NCBI RefSeq assembly: GCF_001999945.1
Contig: NZ_CP019650.1
Span: forward strand, 3,091,001 to 3,155,000
DNA: 64,000 nucleotides
Reading direction: 5' to 3'
From: Microbulbifer agarilyticus
Lineage (GTDB): Bacteria; Pseudomonadota; Gammaproteobacteria; Pseudomonadales; Cellvibrionaceae
Position numbers and translations under genes: made by a program. Position 1 is the first letter of the stretch, and each line of letters begins with the position of its first letter. Below are positions 25,853 through 36,649 of this stretch, piece by piece. The notes below the pieces were generated by a model, which did no database searches, had not been told where the DNA came from, and saw nothing but the letters and a program-made list of their open reading frames with translations.

Positions 25853-27291
25853 AGGTATTTGATCTCGAGATAATCATCGATGCCGTACTTGGAACCTTCG
25901 CGGCCACTGCCGGATTCTTTTATACCGCCGAAAGGCGCCATCTCATTGGAAATGATGCCCTCATTAATACCGACCATGCCGTATTCCAGCCCTTCCGACA
26001 CACGCCAGATTCGACCGATGTCGCGGGCATAAAAATACGAGGCCAAACCAAACTCGGTATCGTTGGCTATACGGATGGCTTCTTCTTCGGTACTGAATTT
26101 AAACAGCGGTGCAACCGGCCCAAAAATTTCTTCTTTGAACAAACGCATGGTGTCGTTCGCATCCCCCAATACCGCAGGGGTATAGAAGCACTCACCCAGT
26201 TCGCTCGGGCCGCCCGGGTTCAGCGCCTTGGCACCCTTGCTTAATGCATCCTCCACCAACGTCGCAACATCTTTAACCGCGCCCGGGTTAATCATGGGGC
26301 CAACATCAACACCAGTGTCAGCGCCATTACCCAGTGTTAACCCATTCACCGCCTGAGAGAATTTCTGTGCGAACTCATCGTACACGCCTTCCTGCACCAG
26401 GATGCGATTGGCACAGACACAGGTTTGCCCGGCATTGCGGTATTTACAGATGATTGCGCCCTTTACCGCTTCGTCGATATCTGCATCGTCGAACACGATA
26501 AATGGGGCGTTACCGCCGAGCTCCATAGAGGTTTTCTTGATGGTTTCCGCACACTGGGCCTGCAATTGCTTGCCCACCGCGGTGGAGCCGGTAAAGGTGA
26601 ATTTGCGCACCAGCGGGTTGCTGGTCATCTCGCCGCCAATTTCCCGCGAGCTTTTACCCACCACCACGTTAAACACGCCCTTGGGCACGCCGGCCTTTTC
26701 CGCCAGTACTGCCAGCGCCAGAGCAGAGAGCGGTGTTTCCGATGCGGGCTTGGCAACGAACGTGCAGCCCGCGGCCAATGCGGGGGCCACCTTGCGAGCA
26801 ATCATCGCACTGGGGAAATTCCACGGTGTGATGGAAGCGGTTACACCCACCGACTGTTTGATCACGACAATACGCTTGTCATTGGCTGGTGGGGCGATGA
26901 CATCGCCGTAAGCGCGCTTGGCCTCTTCGGCAAACCACTCCAGGTAGTTGGCGCCGTAGGTAATTTCAGTTTTTGCTTCCGCCAGCGGCTTACCTTGCTC
27001 CGCGGTTAGGATTGCGGCCAGGTCATCGACGTTTTCGATAATCAGGTTGTACCAGTCACGCAAAATTTTCGCGCGCTGCTTTACCGGCAGTGCACGCCAC
27101 GCCGGCCAGGCTTCGTTGGCGGCCTCGATGGCGCGACGGGTCTCGGCAGCACCGAGACTTGCGATGGAGGCAACCGTTTCACCATTGGCCGGGTTGGTAA
27201 CCTCCAGGGTGTTACCACTGTCGGCATCCAGCCACTGGCCGTTGATAAAGGATTGCGTGCGGAGCAGATCAGAGTCGTTGAGCTTCGGCAT
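25834..27291 (-). CDS. gabD: NAD(P)-dependent succinate-semialdehyde dehydrogenase
   Basis: 485 residues from the ATG at 27291, with AAGGAAGAGG upstream; a frame extending to 27363 crosses the der terminator and is unlikely. Aldehyde dehydrogenase motifs present are ITPWNFPSAMIARKVAPALAAG, FTGSTAVGKQL, MELGGNAPFIVFDDADID (catalytic Glu), GQTCVCANRI (catalytic Cys) and the C-terminal PFGGIKESGSGREGSKYG. This set matches GabD, the last step of GABA degradation to succinate. No gabT is present in the window, so the physiological aldehyde could be another semialdehyde. Confidence 0.88.
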   Translation of the reverse strand: MPKLNDSDLLRTQSFINGQWLDADSGNTLEVTNPANGETVASIASLGAAETRRAIEAANEAWPAWRALPVKQRAKILRDWYNLIIENVDDLAAILTAEQGKPLAEAKTEITYGANYLEWFAEEAKRAYGDVIAPPANDKRIVVIKQSVGVTASITPWNFPSAMIARKVAPALAAGCTFVAKPASETPLSALALAVLAEKAGVPKGVFNVVVGKSSREIGGEMTSNPLVRKFTFTGSTAVGKQLQAQCAETIKKTSMELGGNAPFIVFDDADIDEAVKGAIICKYRNAGQTCVCANRILVQEGVYDEFAQKFSQAVNGLTLGNGADTGVDVGPMINPGAVKDVATLVEDALSKGAKALNPGGPSELGECFYTPAVLGDANDTMRLFKEEIFGPVAPLFKFSTEEEAIRIANDTEFGLASYFYARDIGRIWRVSEGLEYGMVGINEGIISNEMAPFGGIKESGSGREGSKYGIDDYLEIKYLCMGGI

Positions 27292-27327
27292 GTCAGAGCC
27301 TCTTCCTTGTGGTAGCCGACAGTAAAA

Positions 27328-27352
27328 GGGCGGCACATATAATGTGCCGCCC
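27328..27352 (-). terminator. Rho-independent terminator after der
   Basis: A perfect 11-bp stem, GGGCGGCACAT (27328-27338) with ATGTGCCGCCC (27342-27352), around a 3-nt ATA loop. It is followed on the minus strand by TTTTACTG. It lies between the der stop and the gabD start. Confidence 0.88.
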
Positions 27353-27363
27353 AGCCAATTCAA

Positions 27364-28761
27364 TTATTTTTTCTTTTTCTTAACAAACTTCATCAGGCGA
27401 CGTTTCTTCGCCTTCTGGCGGTCGCTCAGTTTGTTTTTCTTACCTGCGAATGGGTTATCGCTGGTGCGGAATTCAATTTTCACTGGGGTACCGTGCAGGT
27501 CCAGCGCTTTACGGAAAGTTTTTTCCAGGTAGCGGACATAGTGATTCGGCACCTGGCTGGTCTGGTTACCATGAATCACAATTACCGGCGGATTCTGCCC
27601 GCCTGCGTGTGCATAGCGCAGCTTAATGCGATGACCGTTCACTAGTGGCGGTTGGTGCTCACTTACCGCCCATTGCAGAATACGCGTCAAGTGGTTCGTG
27701 GAGAGCTTGTCAGTGGCCGACTGATACGCGGCTTCGATAGACTCGTACAGGTTACCGACACCGGTGCCGTGCAGGGCAGAGATAAAGTGGATATCGGCAA
27801 ATTCCACAAAACGCAGACGCCGTTCCAGTTCGGTTTTCACGAAGTCGCGGTGGTCCGGGTCCAGGCCATCCCATTTGTTCAGCGCCACAACCAGCGCGCG
27901 GCCAGACTGAATCACGGTACCCATAAGGTGCAGGTCCTGATCCACCAGGCCTTCACTGGCATCAATCACCAGCACCACCACGTTAGCGTCTTCCACCGCC
28001 TGCAGGGTTTTGACGATGGAGAACTTCTCCACCGATTCCTTGACGTTCTTACGCCGGCGAATACCCGCAGTATCGATAATGGTGTAAGGCTTTTCGTCCC
28101 GCTCGTAATTGATATACACACTGTCGCGCGTAGTACCGGGCTGGTCGAATACCACCACGCGATCTTCACCCAGCAAGCGATTTACCAGGGTGGATTTACC
28201 CACATTCGGGCGACCGACGATGCCGATCTTGATGCCGCTGGCCTCGTCCACGACCTCTTCTTCGCCCACTTCCGGCAGGTCGCCAACCAAGCGTTCCATC
28301 AGCGAGCGAACACCGCGGCCGTGGGTAGCGGTGGTCGGGAAAAGCTCCCCAATCCCCAGCTCGTAAAACGGTGCCAGGGCAATATCGGGGTTCACCCCGT
28401 CCACCTTGTTAGCCACCAGAATGGTCGGTTTGGAACGGGTGCGGAGGCGCTCGGCAATCATCTCATCCGCCGGGGTCAGGCCCGCACGGCAATCCACCAG
28501 GAACAAGACAAAGTCCGCTTCTTCGATCGCCTGCATGGACTGCTGGGCCATGGCCGCATCGATGCCCTCCTCGCCACCACTGATGCCCCCGGTGTCCACC
28601 AGGATCATTTTGTGGCCCTCGAATTCCGCCTCGCCATATTTACGGTCGCGAGTCAGACCGGCGTAGTTAGCCACAAGGGCGTCACGGCTCTTGGTCAGGC
28701 GATTGAACAGGGTGGATTTACCCACATTGGGGCGCCCAACCAGGGCGATTACAGGCAACAT
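27364..28761 (-). CDS. der: Ribosome-assembly GTPase Der (EngA)
   Basis: 465 residues from the ATG at 28761, where the protein opens [18 protein letters not shown] as Der does. Two tandem G domains follow: [16 protein letters not shown] and NKVD in the first, then [17 protein letters not shown](IRRR) and NKWD in the second. A C-terminal KH-like domain ends in a Lys/Arg-rich tail ([15 protein letters not shown]). It acts in 50S subunit biogenesis. Last gene of the hisS-yfgM-bamB-der series. Confidence 0.96.
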   Translation of the reverse strand: MLPVIALVGRPNVGKSTLFNRLTKSRDALVANYAGLTRDRKYGEAEFEGHKMILVDTGGISGGEEGIDAAMAQQSMQAIEEADFVLFLVDCRAGLTPADEMIAERLRTRSKPTILVANKVDGVNPDIALAPFYELGIGELFPTTATHGRGVRSLMERLVGDLPEVGEEEVVDEASGIKIGIVGRPNVGKSTLVNRLLGEDRVVVFDQPGTTRDSVYINYERDEKPYTIIDTAGIRRRKNVKESVEKFSIVKTLQAVEDANVVVLVIDASEGLVDQDLHLMGTVIQSGRALVVALNKWDGLDPDHRDFVKTELERRLRFVEFADIHFISALHGTGVGNLYESIEAAYQSATDKLSTNHLTRILQWAVSEHQPPLVNGHRIKLRYAHAGGQNPPVIVIHGNQTSQVPNHYVRYLEKTFRKALDLHGTPVKIEFRTSDNPFAGKKNKLSDRQKAKKRRLMKFVKKKKK

Positions 28762-28816
28762 AAATTGAATATACTCAAAAACTGGCCTCTCAACTGGGCC
28801 AGACCATAAATACAAA

Positions 28817-28835
28817 CGCCCGCATACTGCGGGCG
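28817..28835 (-). terminator. Terminator-like hairpin between bamB and der
   Basis: CGCCCGCA (28817-28824) and TGCGGGCG (28828-28835) form a perfect 8-bp stem with a TAC loop. On the minus strand it is followed by TTTGTATTT. It would reduce read-through from bamB into der. Confidence 0.7.
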
Positions 28836-28910
28836 ATAGTTAAACCAGAGCGGTTTTGCTTACCCCTGGAGCAAACCCGGGGCAACGCGATTGGCGCTTG
28901 CGCTGCTGTT

Positions 28911-30095
28911 TCAGCGCTCCAGGCGCAGAGCCACCAGCTCACCGTCATCAGACAGCGCAAACAACAGATTTCCATCCGCCAGCAGCGGAATGCGGATCGG
29001 ATCGCGGTCAATGCGGGTACGGCCCACGAAACGACCGGAGGTCGGATCCAGCACATGCAGATAGCCGTCCAGATCACCAACCACAACCACATCCACAAAA
29101 TAGGCCGGGCCACCGAGCTGACGGCGCAGTAATTCACTGTTGGTCCACTGAATCTGGCCATTACCTACATTGTAGGCGTGGACACTGCCGTCGGCGTCGC
29201 TCAGGAATACCTGACCGGCACCCACGGCAACACCGTGGTTGGTAGAGGCATCGCGCGCCCACAGGCCGCGGCCATCTTCGCGGGACAGCGCAACAACTCG
29301 CCCTTGGTAGCTGGCAGCGAATACCAATTCACCGCGCACCAGAGGCGCACCGTCAATATCCACTACGCGCTCCAGCTCCGCAGTTCCCTGCGGGATGGCA
29401 ACGCGCTGTTCCCAGCGGGTAATTCCATCGGTAGCACTCAGGGCAATCAACTTGCCGTTATCCAGACCGGCAAACACAACACCGCCAGAAATGACCGGAC
29501 TCGCGGTACCACGCAGGGTCAGTACCGGCAATGCGGTGTTATGGCGCCAAGTCTGTGCGCCGGTTTCCGCATTGAGGCCGAGAAGCTTGCCGTCTACGGT
29601 CTGCACAACCACCATTCCGGCGCCTACCGCGGGAGTAGAAACAACCTCACCGCTGAGCTGGGTGTCCCAGCGCTGCTCGCCGGTATTTAAATCCAGTGCT
29701 ACAACGCGGCCGCGGAAATCTGCCACAACCGCGATACCCAGGCCAACGCCAACGCCGCCGCTGATGGAGCGTTCGATATCCGTTTTCCACACGCGCTTGC
29801 CGGTGCTGCGATCCAACGCGACCACATCGCCGTCGCTGTTGGCGGCAATAATTTTTCCGTCGATCAAGCCAGGCGTCAGCATGGCGTAGCGCAGCGCATC
29901 AATATCACCGATATTGGTGGACCACACTTCGGTCAGCCGCACGCTCTCCTGAATTTCAGTCAGCTCGACGGGGTCCGTGTCTTCCTTTTCTTCATTGGAA
30001 GCACAGGCACTGATGACCGCGGCCAGAGCCACGGCAAGAATTCGGTTAAGTGCCTTGCCCGCCGCGAAGCGGTTACCGGTGTGCGTGCCTATCAT
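28911..30095 (-). CDS. bamB: Outer-membrane assembly lipoprotein BamB
   Basis: 394 residues. The N-terminus has a lipobox ending at Cys31 (LAAVISAC). The rest is an eight-bladed beta-propeller of PQQ-like repeats: DGDVVALDRSTGKRVWKTDI, GRVVALDLNTGEQRWDTQL, GKLLGLNAETGAQTWRH, GKLIALSATDGITRWEQRV and so on. BamB scaffolds BamA in outer-membrane protein assembly. Its start overlaps the yfgM stop by 4 nt, as in other gammaproteobacteria. Confidence 0.96.
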   Translation of the reverse strand: MIGTHTGNRFAAGKALNRILAVALAAVISACASNEEKEDTDPVELTEIQESVRLTEVWSTNIGDIDALRYAMLTPGLIDGKIIAANSDGDVVALDRSTGKRVWKTDIERSISGGVGVGLGIAVVADFRGRVVALDLNTGEQRWDTQLSGEVVSTPAVGAGMVVVQTVDGKLLGLNAETGAQTWRHNTALPVLTLRGTASPVISGGVVFAGLDNGKLIALSATDGITRWEQRVAIPQGTAELERVVDIDGAPLVRGELVFAASYQGRVVALSREDGRGLWARDASTNHGVAVGAGQVFLSDADGSVHAYNVGNGQIQWTNSELLRRQLGGPAYFVDVVVVGDLDGYLHVLDPTSGRFVGRTRIDRDPIRIPLLADGNLLFALSDDGELVALRLER

Positions 30096-30841
30096 TGCGG
30101 GGTGCTCTCCTTGTCGGCTTCGTCTGCTTCGGTTTCATTACCGGGCTCAGACACCGCTTCGTCTTCCGGAGTTTCATCGGATTTAGGCGCATCGCCCAAA
30201 CTTTCGATTTTCAGGTCCAACAGACGGGAGCCTGCAGCCTGCTCCGGCAGCAACTGGGCACGCGCTTCCTGATAGGCGGCGCGAGCGGCATCTTTGTCAC
30301 CTTGCTGCACGAGGATGTCGCCGCGGGTTTCCGCGTAGAGTCCGGCAAATGCTGCAGGCACATCGCCCTCAAGCAGCTTCAAAGCTTCGCCGGTTTCACC
30401 GCGTGCGGCTTTGACCGCAGCAAGGCGGCGCTGGGCAACAAACTTCAGTGCGTCGTCACCAGTGTTATCCAGTGCCCACTGCAGCTGCTTGGCGGCTTCT
30501 TCCAGATTATTGGACTCGGCGGCCAGCGCAGCCAGCTCAAGGGATGCCTGAGTCGCGTAGATACGCTTGCCAAAATCGTCCTTCAGCTCACGCGCCAGAG
30601 ACTTGGCGGTAGTCAGCTGTTTGTTGTCAGGACTGCCTTCATTAGCTGAAACCGCAGCGACAAAGCTCTGGTACAGGTTGGAAGCTGCCTCGGCATCGCC
30701 GCGCTCCTTGCCCTGCCACCACTGCCAGCCGAAATAAGCAGAAAGCGCCAGTACCACACCGGTGACAATGCCAGTGCCATTTTCTTTCCACCAGCGCTTG
30801 ATGGATTCAATTTGTTCTTCTTCTGTCAGATGGTCTGCCAT
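30092..30841 (-). CDS. yfgM: SecYEG-associated TPR-like protein YfgM
   Basis: 249 residues. A short cytoplasmic start (LTEEEQIESIKRWWKENG), one membrane helix (about 22-40) and a periplasmic helical TPR-like region (LYQSFVAAVSAN...AARAAYQEARAQLLPEQ) are present. The C-terminal tail is very acidic, rich in Glu/Asp/Pro. In E. coli YfgM is an ancillary translocon subunit that works with PpiD. Position between hisS and bamB is canonical. Confidence 0.9.
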   Translation of the reverse strand: MADHLTEEEQIESIKRWWKENGTGIVTGVVLALSAYFGWQWWQGKERGDAEAASNLYQSFVAAVSANEGSPDNKQLTTAKSLARELKDDFGKRIYATQASLELAALAAESNNLEEAAKQLQWALDNTGDDALKFVAQRRLAAVKAARGETGEALKLLEGDVPAAFAGLYAETRGDILVQQGDKDAARAAYQEARAQLLPEQAAGSRLLDLKIESLGDAPKSDETPEDEAVSEPGNETEADEADKESTPQ

Positions 30842-30922
30842 TTGTTATTTGCCTTATTCCCAATACCAATTCTTTGAGATGCTGTTCGCACGTTGAGGCG
30901 CTACCCGCCTCAGCGCTGCAAT

Positions 30923-32185
30923 TTAGCCTTGTAAAATCTTTGCCAGTTCAGCAACCGCGACGGTCTGCTGCTCGACATCTGCGCGCAGGGACTTAACCGT
31001 AATTTGCCCCGCCGCCGCTTCGTCTTCGCCGATGATCAATGCGTAATCCGCATTGCTCTTGTCGGCCTTCTTCATCTGGCTCTTGAAGCTGCCACCCCCA
31101 CAGTGGGTCTGCAGGCGCAGCCACGGCAGATCACTGCGCAGCTGCTCGGCCGCGGCCAGGGCCGCAGATTGTACATCACCCACAGCGACCATATAGGCAT
31201 CGACCTGTTGATCCAGAGCGTCCGGCAGCACTTCAAGCGTTTCCAGTAACAACACCAGTCGCTCGACACCGAGACCAAAGCCGACGCCCGGGGTAGGCTT
31301 GCCACCCATTTGTTCTACCAAGCCGTCGTAGCGGCCGCCGGCACAGACGGTGCCCTGGGCGCCGAGACTGTCCGTCACCCATTCAAAAACCGTCTTGCCA
31401 TAGTAGTCGAGGCCGCGCACCAGGCGCGGATTCACCTCATAGGTGACCCCTGTGGCATCCAGGAAGGCACGCAGCTGGTCAAAATGTGTGCGCGACTCAT
31501 CGTCGAGGAAATCGAGCAGGCAAGGCGCATCGGCCAGCAGCGCCTGGGTGTCCGGGTTCTTGCTATCGAGAATCCGCAGCGGGTTGCGCTCGAGACGGCG
31601 CTGGCTATCTTCATCCAGCTGGTCTTTGCGCGCGGACAGATACTCCACCAGCGCATCGCGGTAAGCGGCGCGGCTCTCACTGTTGCCGAGGGAGTTCAGC
31701 TGCAGGGATACATGCTCGGAGACACCCAGCTGTTTCCATAGACGCGCGGTCATCATCAGGATCTCGGCGTCGATATCCGGACCTTCGATACCAAACACTT
31801 CCACCCCGAACTGGTGGAACTGGCGCAAGCGGCCCTTCTGCGGGCGCTCGTAGCGGAACATGGGGCCGAAGTACCAGAGGCGCTGGGGCTGGATAAGCAG
31901 GTTGTTCTGGATGGCCGCGCGCACGGTACCGGCGGTACCTTCCGGGCGCAGGGTGACACTGTCACCACTCTTGTCGTCGAAGGTATACATTTCCTTTTCG
32001 ACGATATCGGTGGCCTCGCCTACGGCGCGGGCAAACAGTTGCGTCGCTTCCAGCAACGGGGTACGGATCTCACTGTATCCGTAGCGTGCGAAGAGTTCGC
32101 TGAGGGTGCTTTCCACGTATTGCCACACCGGGGACTGGGTGGGCAGCAGGTCGTTCATGCCGCGGATGGCGCGAAGTTGTTTCAA
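30923..32185 (-). CDS. hisS: Histidyl-tRNA synthetase
   Basis: 420 residues, starting at TTG 32185 with AAGGAC upstream. Class II core: RGMNDLLP, motif 1 around [14 protein letters not shown], motif 2 [20 protein letters not shown] and the His-specific [13 protein letters not shown]. Motif 3 is [13 protein letters not shown]. The C-terminal anticodon-binding domain includes [21 protein letters not shown]. Charges tRNA-His with histidine. Upstream gene ispG ends 55 nt before. Confidence 0.95.
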   Translation of the reverse strand: MKQLRAIRGMNDLLPTQSPVWQYVESTLSELFARYGYSEIRTPLLEATQLFARAVGEATDIVEKEMYTFDDKSGDSVTLRPEGTAGTVRAAIQNNLLIQPQRLWYFGPMFRYERPQKGRLRQFHQFGVEVFGIEGPDIDAEILMMTARLWKQLGVSEHVSLQLNSLGNSESRAAYRDALVEYLSARKDQLDEDSQRRLERNPLRILDSKNPDTQALLADAPCLLDFLDDESRTHFDQLRAFLDATGVTYEVNPRLVRGLDYYGKTVFEWVTDSLGAQGTVCAGGRYDGLVEQMGGKPTPGVGFGLGVERLVLLLETLEVLPDALDQQVDAYMVAVGDVQSAALAAAEQLRSDLPWLRLQTHCGGGSFKSQMKKADKSNADYALIIGEDEAAAGQITVKSLRADVEQQTVAVAELAKILQG

Positions 32186-32240
32186 CGGTAGTCCTTAAAT
32201 ACAGTTCGTACGCGATGCCGGCATCCACCGGCACCCAATA

Positions 32241-33362
32241 TTATTCGGTGGTTTCCTTGGCGATGATGTTCGCCTCCTGCTCCGCCTTGGCCGCAGCCTT
32301 TTCGCGGATCAGTTGCTCCAAGTCTTCCACCAGATTGTCATTCTTGAATTTGCGGTCCGGCTGCCCGTCCACATAGATGGCGTGGCTGGGAGTGCCTCCG
32401 GCCAGGCCAATATCCGCCTCTTTTGCTTCACCCGGGCCGTTCACGATACAGCCGATAACCGCTACATCCAGCGGCGTGGTGATATCTTCCAGCCGGGTTT
32501 CGAGCTCGTTCATGGTTTTCACCACATCGAAGTTCTGGCGCGAGCAGCTCGGGCAAGCAATAAAATTGATACCCTTGGTACGCAGGCGCAGGCTCTTGAG
32601 CAGATCCCAGCCCACTTTAACCTCTTCCACCGGATCTGCCGCCAGAGATACACGCAGAGTATCGCCAATGCCGTCCAGCAACAGGGCGCCGAGGCCGATG
32701 GCCGATTTCACAGTACCTGCGCGTAGCCCGCCCGCTTCGGTAATCCCGAGATGCAGCGGCTGCTCAATCTGGGTGGCCAGCTTGCGGTAAGCGGCCGTGG
32801 CCATAAAGATATCCGACGCCTTTACGCTGACCTTGAATTCCTGGAAGTTCAGACTGTCGAGAATGTCCACATGGCGCAGCGCGGATTCCACCAGCGCATC
32901 CGGTGTAGGTTCACCGTATTTTTTTTGCAGGTCTTTTTCCAGAGAACCCGCGTTAACGCCGATACGAATCGGGATATTCAGGTCCCGAGCCTTATCCACC
33001 ACAGCGCGAATGCGCTTTTCGCGGCCGATATTGCCCGGGTTGATACGCAGGCAGTCTACGCCCAGATCCGCCACACGCAGCGCAATGCGGTAGTCGAAGT
33101 GAATGTCCGCAACCAACGGTACAGCCACCTGCTTCTTGATCTCGCCAAAAGCCTCCGCAGCGTCCATGGACGGCACCGACACCCGCACAATATCCGCACC
33201 AGCGTTTTCCAGGCGCTGGATCTGGTCCACAGTGGCAGCCACATCGCAGGTTTCCGTATTTGTCATGCTCTGGACGGAAATGGGCGCACCACCGCCGACC
33301 GGCACATTGCCCACCATGATCTGGCGTGACACGCGACGAACTATGGGTGACTCGAACTGCAT
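32241..33362 (-). CDS. ispG: (E)-4-hydroxy-3-methylbut-2-enyl-diphosphate synthase
   Basis: 373 residues. TIM-barrel features include [33 protein letters not shown] and LRINPGNIG. The [4Fe-4S] cluster ligands are in the CPSCSRQ segment and [19 protein letters not shown], as in bacterial GcpE/IspG. It catalyses the penultimate step of the MEP isoprenoid pathway and needs the Isc-derived cluster. The C-terminal tail is Glu/Ala-rich. Lies between rodZ and hisS. Confidence 0.96.
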   Translation of the reverse strand: MQFESPIVRRVSRQIMVGNVPVGGGAPISVQSMTNTETCDVAATVDQIQRLENAGADIVRVSVPSMDAAEAFGEIKKQVAVPLVADIHFDYRIALRVADLGVDCLRINPGNIGREKRIRAVVDKARDLNIPIRIGVNAGSLEKDLQKKYGEPTPDALVESALRHVDILDSLNFQEFKVSVKASDIFMATAAYRKLATQIEQPLHLGITEAGGLRAGTVKSAIGLGALLLDGIGDTLRVSLAADPVEEVKVGWDLLKSLRLRTKGINFIACPSCSRQNFDVVKTMNELETRLEDITTPLDVAVIGCIVNGPGEAKEADIGLAGGTPSHAIYVDGQPDRKFKNDNLVEDLEQLIREKAAAKAEQEANIIAKETTE

Positions 33363-33421
33363 AACAGAACCTGCGTTAGTGTTGAGCGGGGACGGAAAAA
33401 CGGGAGGATTATAGATAGATT

Positions 33422-33448
33422 GGGCGCAAACCTACAGAGTTTGCGCCC
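33422..33448. terminator. Hairpin between rodZ and ispG
   Basis: GGGCGCAAAC (33422-33431) pairs with GTTTGCGCCC (33439-33448) around a 7-nt loop. Neither side has a long T-run, so it may be a weak terminator or an RNA-stability structure. Confidence 0.5.
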
Positions 33449-33482
33449 TTTGCGAGGAGAATAAGGAGCTCAAAAAGGGGCG

Positions 33483-34541
33483 CTAGCCGCCCACAATCAG
33501 CTTGCGAGTACGGCGAGTACCTAGCGGCGCACTGTCCACCACCTCACCGGCATAGCTGACGGTGGTCGCCGCCGCATTGCCCATCATCACGTTAAATGGC
33601 GCCTCGCCAGTCAGTTCAACCGTGGAACCCGCGGGCTGCAGCCGAGACAACAACTTATTGCCCGCCGCATCGACCACCTCAATCCACGCCTCTTCGCTGA
33701 AGCTCAGGGATAGCGCCGCCTCGGAAATAGTTACCGCCAGCGCCGCCTCTGCTTTCAAGGCAGGCTCAGCGGCAGCCGCTGCAATTTGCTGCTCTGGCGC
33801 CACTTTAGGCTCTGACGAAGCAGCCAACTCCTGAGCGGAGCCGGATGATACGGTCGAATCGGCCACTACCGCCGGCGCAAACACTGCCTGAGCGTCTGCT
33901 TCCGGCTGTGCAACTGGCGATACCGACTCCAACTCCGACACCCCAGAATCCGACGCCACAACTTCAACGGCGTCCGCAGTGGGTTCTTGCACATCGGCAC
34001 CAGACTCAATGACTTCCGCCATCGCCACCGGCGCCTCTGGGGCCAGTTCGGGCTCCTGAGTCATTTCAGTAAAGGCTGGATCAACGTTTTGAGCCGGCGC
34101 TCCACCCTGCATGCCAAACCACCAGTACCCTCCGGCAGCAGCGATCGCCAGCACGAGCACCAGCGGGCGGAACGACGATTCGCCACCTGCAGCGCCGCTA
34201 CCTTCCACCTTCATACCACGGGGCATTTCCGGGATATGAGGCGTGGAATCGCCAGGTGATTGCTGGGCAAATGCGTCCAGCAGGGGCTCCGCATCGAGAC
34301 CCAGCTCTTTACAGGCGTTGCGGATGTAGCCGCGCACATAGATGGCACCGGCCAAACGATCAAAGTCGTCCTGTTCCAGAATCCTGAGTTTTTCGGCCGT
34401 CATACACAGGCGACTGGCCAACTCTTCAATTTCAAGACCGGCCTGCTCACGGGCAGCGCGCAACTGCCCTCCTACAGACACCAGAGAGGTCTGCCCGGAG
34501 GCGTGCTCGGTAGATGCTACGGAGGAATCGTTACTGCTCAT
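33483..34541 (-). CDS. rodZ: Cytoskeletal/cell-shape protein RodZ
   Basis: 352 residues. An N-terminal helix-turn-helix (about 24-95: GGQLRAAREQAGLEIEELAS, ILEQDDFDRLAGAIYVRGYI) binds MreB in known RodZ proteins. A single membrane helix (about 127-143, PLVLVLAIAAAGGYWWF) precedes a long Ala/Glu/Val-rich linker of low complexity. The C-terminal DUF4115 domain (LSFSEEAWIEVVDAAGNKLL...APFNVMMGNAA) is periplasmic. The start overlaps the pilF stop by 11 nt. Confidence 0.92.
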   Translation of the reverse strand: MSSNDSSVASTEHASGQTSLVSVGGQLRAAREQAGLEIEELASRLCMTAEKLRILEQDDFDRLAGAIYVRGYIRNACKELGLDAEPLLDAFAQQSPGDSTPHIPEMPRGMKVEGSGAAGGESSFRPLVLVLAIAAAGGYWWFGMQGGAPAQNVDPAFTEMTQEPELAPEAPVAMAEVIESGADVQEPTADAVEVVASDSGVSELESVSPVAQPEADAQAVFAPAVVADSTVSSGSAQELAASSEPKVAPEQQIAAAAAEPALKAEAALAVTISEAALSLSFSEEAWIEVVDAAGNKLLSRLQPAGSTVELTGEAPFNVMMGNAAATTVSYAGEVVDSAPLGTRRTRKLIVGG

Positions 34542-35316
34542 TTTCGGCCTTCATCTCCTGGTATTTCAGCGTTTCTGCCGAATAGGGAAACAGGTTTTTC
34601 AGAGCCAGGGCATAGCTTCGCTCTTTATCCCGGTTACCGAAAATCTTCTCGATACGGATACCCAGCCACAGGGATTGAGGCACCTGCCGGCTCTTTTCCG
34701 TATAGCGGTCCAGATACTGCTTGGCCTCTTCGTAGTCCTGCTTTTGAAACTTGAGCTCCGCCAGTTCCAGTAACGCCACCGGTAGCCCGGGGCTAAGGGC
34801 CAGCGCCTTGGTGAAGGCGCGCTCAGCACCATCCAGCTCGTTCAGTCTCAGCTCGGCGCGCCCTAGATTGGCCAGCGCAAATGAACGGCGGTTGTAGGTG
34901 AGGTCTTCGGATGCGGTGAGGAACTGGGCTTTCGCTTCGCGGTAGCGCTCCTGTTGATACAGAAACACCCCGTAGTTCACCCGCGCCATGGAGAAGTTAC
35001 GATCGTAGCGCAGGGCCTTTTTGAAGTGGGATTCGGCCACATTCAGCTCACCATCTGCTTGATACAGCAGCGCGAGGCCGTGGTGGGCACGAGGGTCTTT
35101 CTTACCCAGCTTGAGCGCTTCCTGGAAGTGATGACGGGCCATCTCCCGGTTATCACTGCCACTTTGCAGATAACGCAGCCCCAGCTGGATATGGGTCTCG
35201 CGAGCTTTGTCGAGATCAATGGACTTGCCGCCCGGGCCGGTACTGACACAGCCACCCAGCAGCAGGGTAATAAACAATCCGGCGAGCAGAGCCGACTTGG
35301 AGTTTCTTGCTAACAC
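34531..35316 (-). CDS. pilF: Type IV pilus pilotin lipoprotein PilF (PilW)
   Basis: 261 residues when started at GTG 35316 (AAGGTGAGG upstream); an ATG-like start farther out at 35412 is not supported. A lipobox (LLLGGC, Cys23) is followed by tandem TPR repeats (LGLRYLQSGSDNREMARHHFQEALKL, ALLYQADGELNVAESHFKKAL, LGRAELRLNELDGAERAFTKAL). PilF carries the PilQ secretin to the outer membrane, linking this locus to the pilABCD locus elsewhere in the window. Confidence 0.9.
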   Translation of the reverse strand: MLARNSKSALLAGLFITLLLGGCVSTGPGGKSIDLDKARETHIQLGLRYLQSGSDNREMARHHFQEALKLGKKDPRAHHGLALLYQADGELNVAESHFKKALRYDRNFSMARVNYGVFLYQQERYREAKAQFLTASEDLTYNRRSFALANLGRAELRLNELDGAERAFTKALALSPGLPVALLELAELKFQKQDYEEAKQYLDRYTEKSRQVPQSLWLGIRIEKIFGNRDKERSYALALKNLFPYSAETLKYQEMKAENEQ

Positions 35317-35395
35317 TAGCCTCACCTTATAGTTATCGGGTGCGTACAACCCCACACGCCAACTCCATTCGGCGATGCTTAGCAGCAATCGAGGC

Positions 35396-36541
35396 TTAGG
35401 CCTGGCCAACAATCCGTACTGCGCGCTCGGCGTTGCGATAGCGCTCGGAGCGGCGGGTACGGTCGTTTACTTGGCCGGCCAGCTGACCACAAGCCGCATC
35501 GATGTCATCGCCACGGGTGGTACGCACGGTTACGGTATAGCCTTTGTCCAACAAAATCTGTTGAAAACGTCGCAAAGCGTTATTGCTGACCCGCTGATAA
35601 TCGGACAGCTCAAACGGATTAAAGGGTATCAGATTTATCTTCACCGGCACATCACGCAGTAGCTCGGCCAGCTGTTCTGCGTGCTCCGGGCGGTCATTCA
35701 CCTCCCGGATCATGGTGTACTCGATGGTCATCTTGCGATGGTTATCCGGCATGTTCTCGATATAGCGCTGGGCGCTGTCGAGCAGCATGGCGATGGGATA
35801 CTTCTTGTTAATCGGCACCAGCTCGTTGCGCAGCTCGTCATTGGGCGCGTGCAGGGAGATCGCCAGGCTCACATCGGTTACTTCCGCCAGACGGTCCAGT
35901 GCGGGTACCACGCCGGAGGTACTCAGGGTGACCCGACGCTTGGAGATACCGTAGGCATTGTCTTCCATCATCAGGTTCATGGAATCGACCACGTTGTCGA
36001 AGTTGAGCAGGGGCTCACCCATGCCCATCATCACAACGTTAGTGACCTTGCGCGGACCATTAGGCTGTAACTGGCCAAACGACTTACACGCGATCCACAC
36101 CTGGCCAATAATTTCAGCCGCAGTCAGGTCACGGTTAAAGCCCTGCTTGCCGGTGGCACAGAAGCTGCAATCCAGAGAACAGCCCACCTGAGAAGACACA
36201 CACAGGGTGCCGCGGTCGCCATCCGGGATATACACGGTCTCAATTACATTGCCGCCGGTGACTTCGATCAGCCACTTGCGGGTACCGTCCGCGGAGTCCA
36301 TCTGCTTCAGGACCTTGGGCGCACGCACTTCGGCGATTTCGGACAGCTTGGCACGCATGGCTTTGCTGACGTTGGTCATCTGCTCGAAGTCGTCCACGCC
36401 ATTCTGGTGAATCCACTTCAATACCTGCACCGCGCGGAAACGCTTTTCGCCCAAACCGGCAAAAAAGTCCGCAAGCTTGTCCACAGACAGACCCAGCAGG
36501 TTCACTTTTTCGGTTTGTACTGTTTCAACAGTCGCGGTCAT
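35396..36541 (-). CDS. rlmN: Dual-specificity rRNA/tRNA adenine C2-methyltransferase
   Basis: 381 residues from the ATG at 36541, with AAGGTG upstream. Radical-SAM ligands Cys121, Cys125 and Cys128 are in [11 protein letters not shown]. Other family stretches: [46 protein letters not shown] and a C-terminal [19 protein letters not shown] containing the methyl-transfer Cys. It methylates A2503 of 23S rRNA and A37 of some tRNAs. Its [4Fe-4S] cluster fits its placement next to the isc genes. Confidence 0.95.
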   Translation of the reverse strand: MTATVETVQTEKVNLLGLSVDKLADFFAGLGEKRFRAVQVLKWIHQNGVDDFEQMTNVSKAMRAKLSEIAEVRAPKVLKQMDSADGTRKWLIEVTGGNVIETVYIPDGDRGTLCVSSQVGCSLDCSFCATGKQGFNRDLTAAEIIGQVWIACKSFGQLQPNGPRKVTNVVMMGMGEPLLNFDNVVDSMNLMMEDNAYGISKRRVTLSTSGVVPALDRLAEVTDVSLAISLHAPNDELRNELVPINKKYPIAMLLDSAQRYIENMPDNHRKMTIEYTMIREVNDRPEHAEQLAELLRDVPVKINLIPFNPFELSDYQRVSNNALRRFQQILLDKGYTVTVRTTRGDDIDAACGQLAGQVNDRTRRSERYRNAERAVRIVGQA

Positions 36542-36649
36542 GGATTCACCTTGCACCGGTCGCGGTGCGGAAATTGCCAAAACGGCAAAACTTTGTAGGG
36601 ATAGCAAGAGTCCGCATGAATGCAGACTCCTGCAAAGGCACGCGCTGAA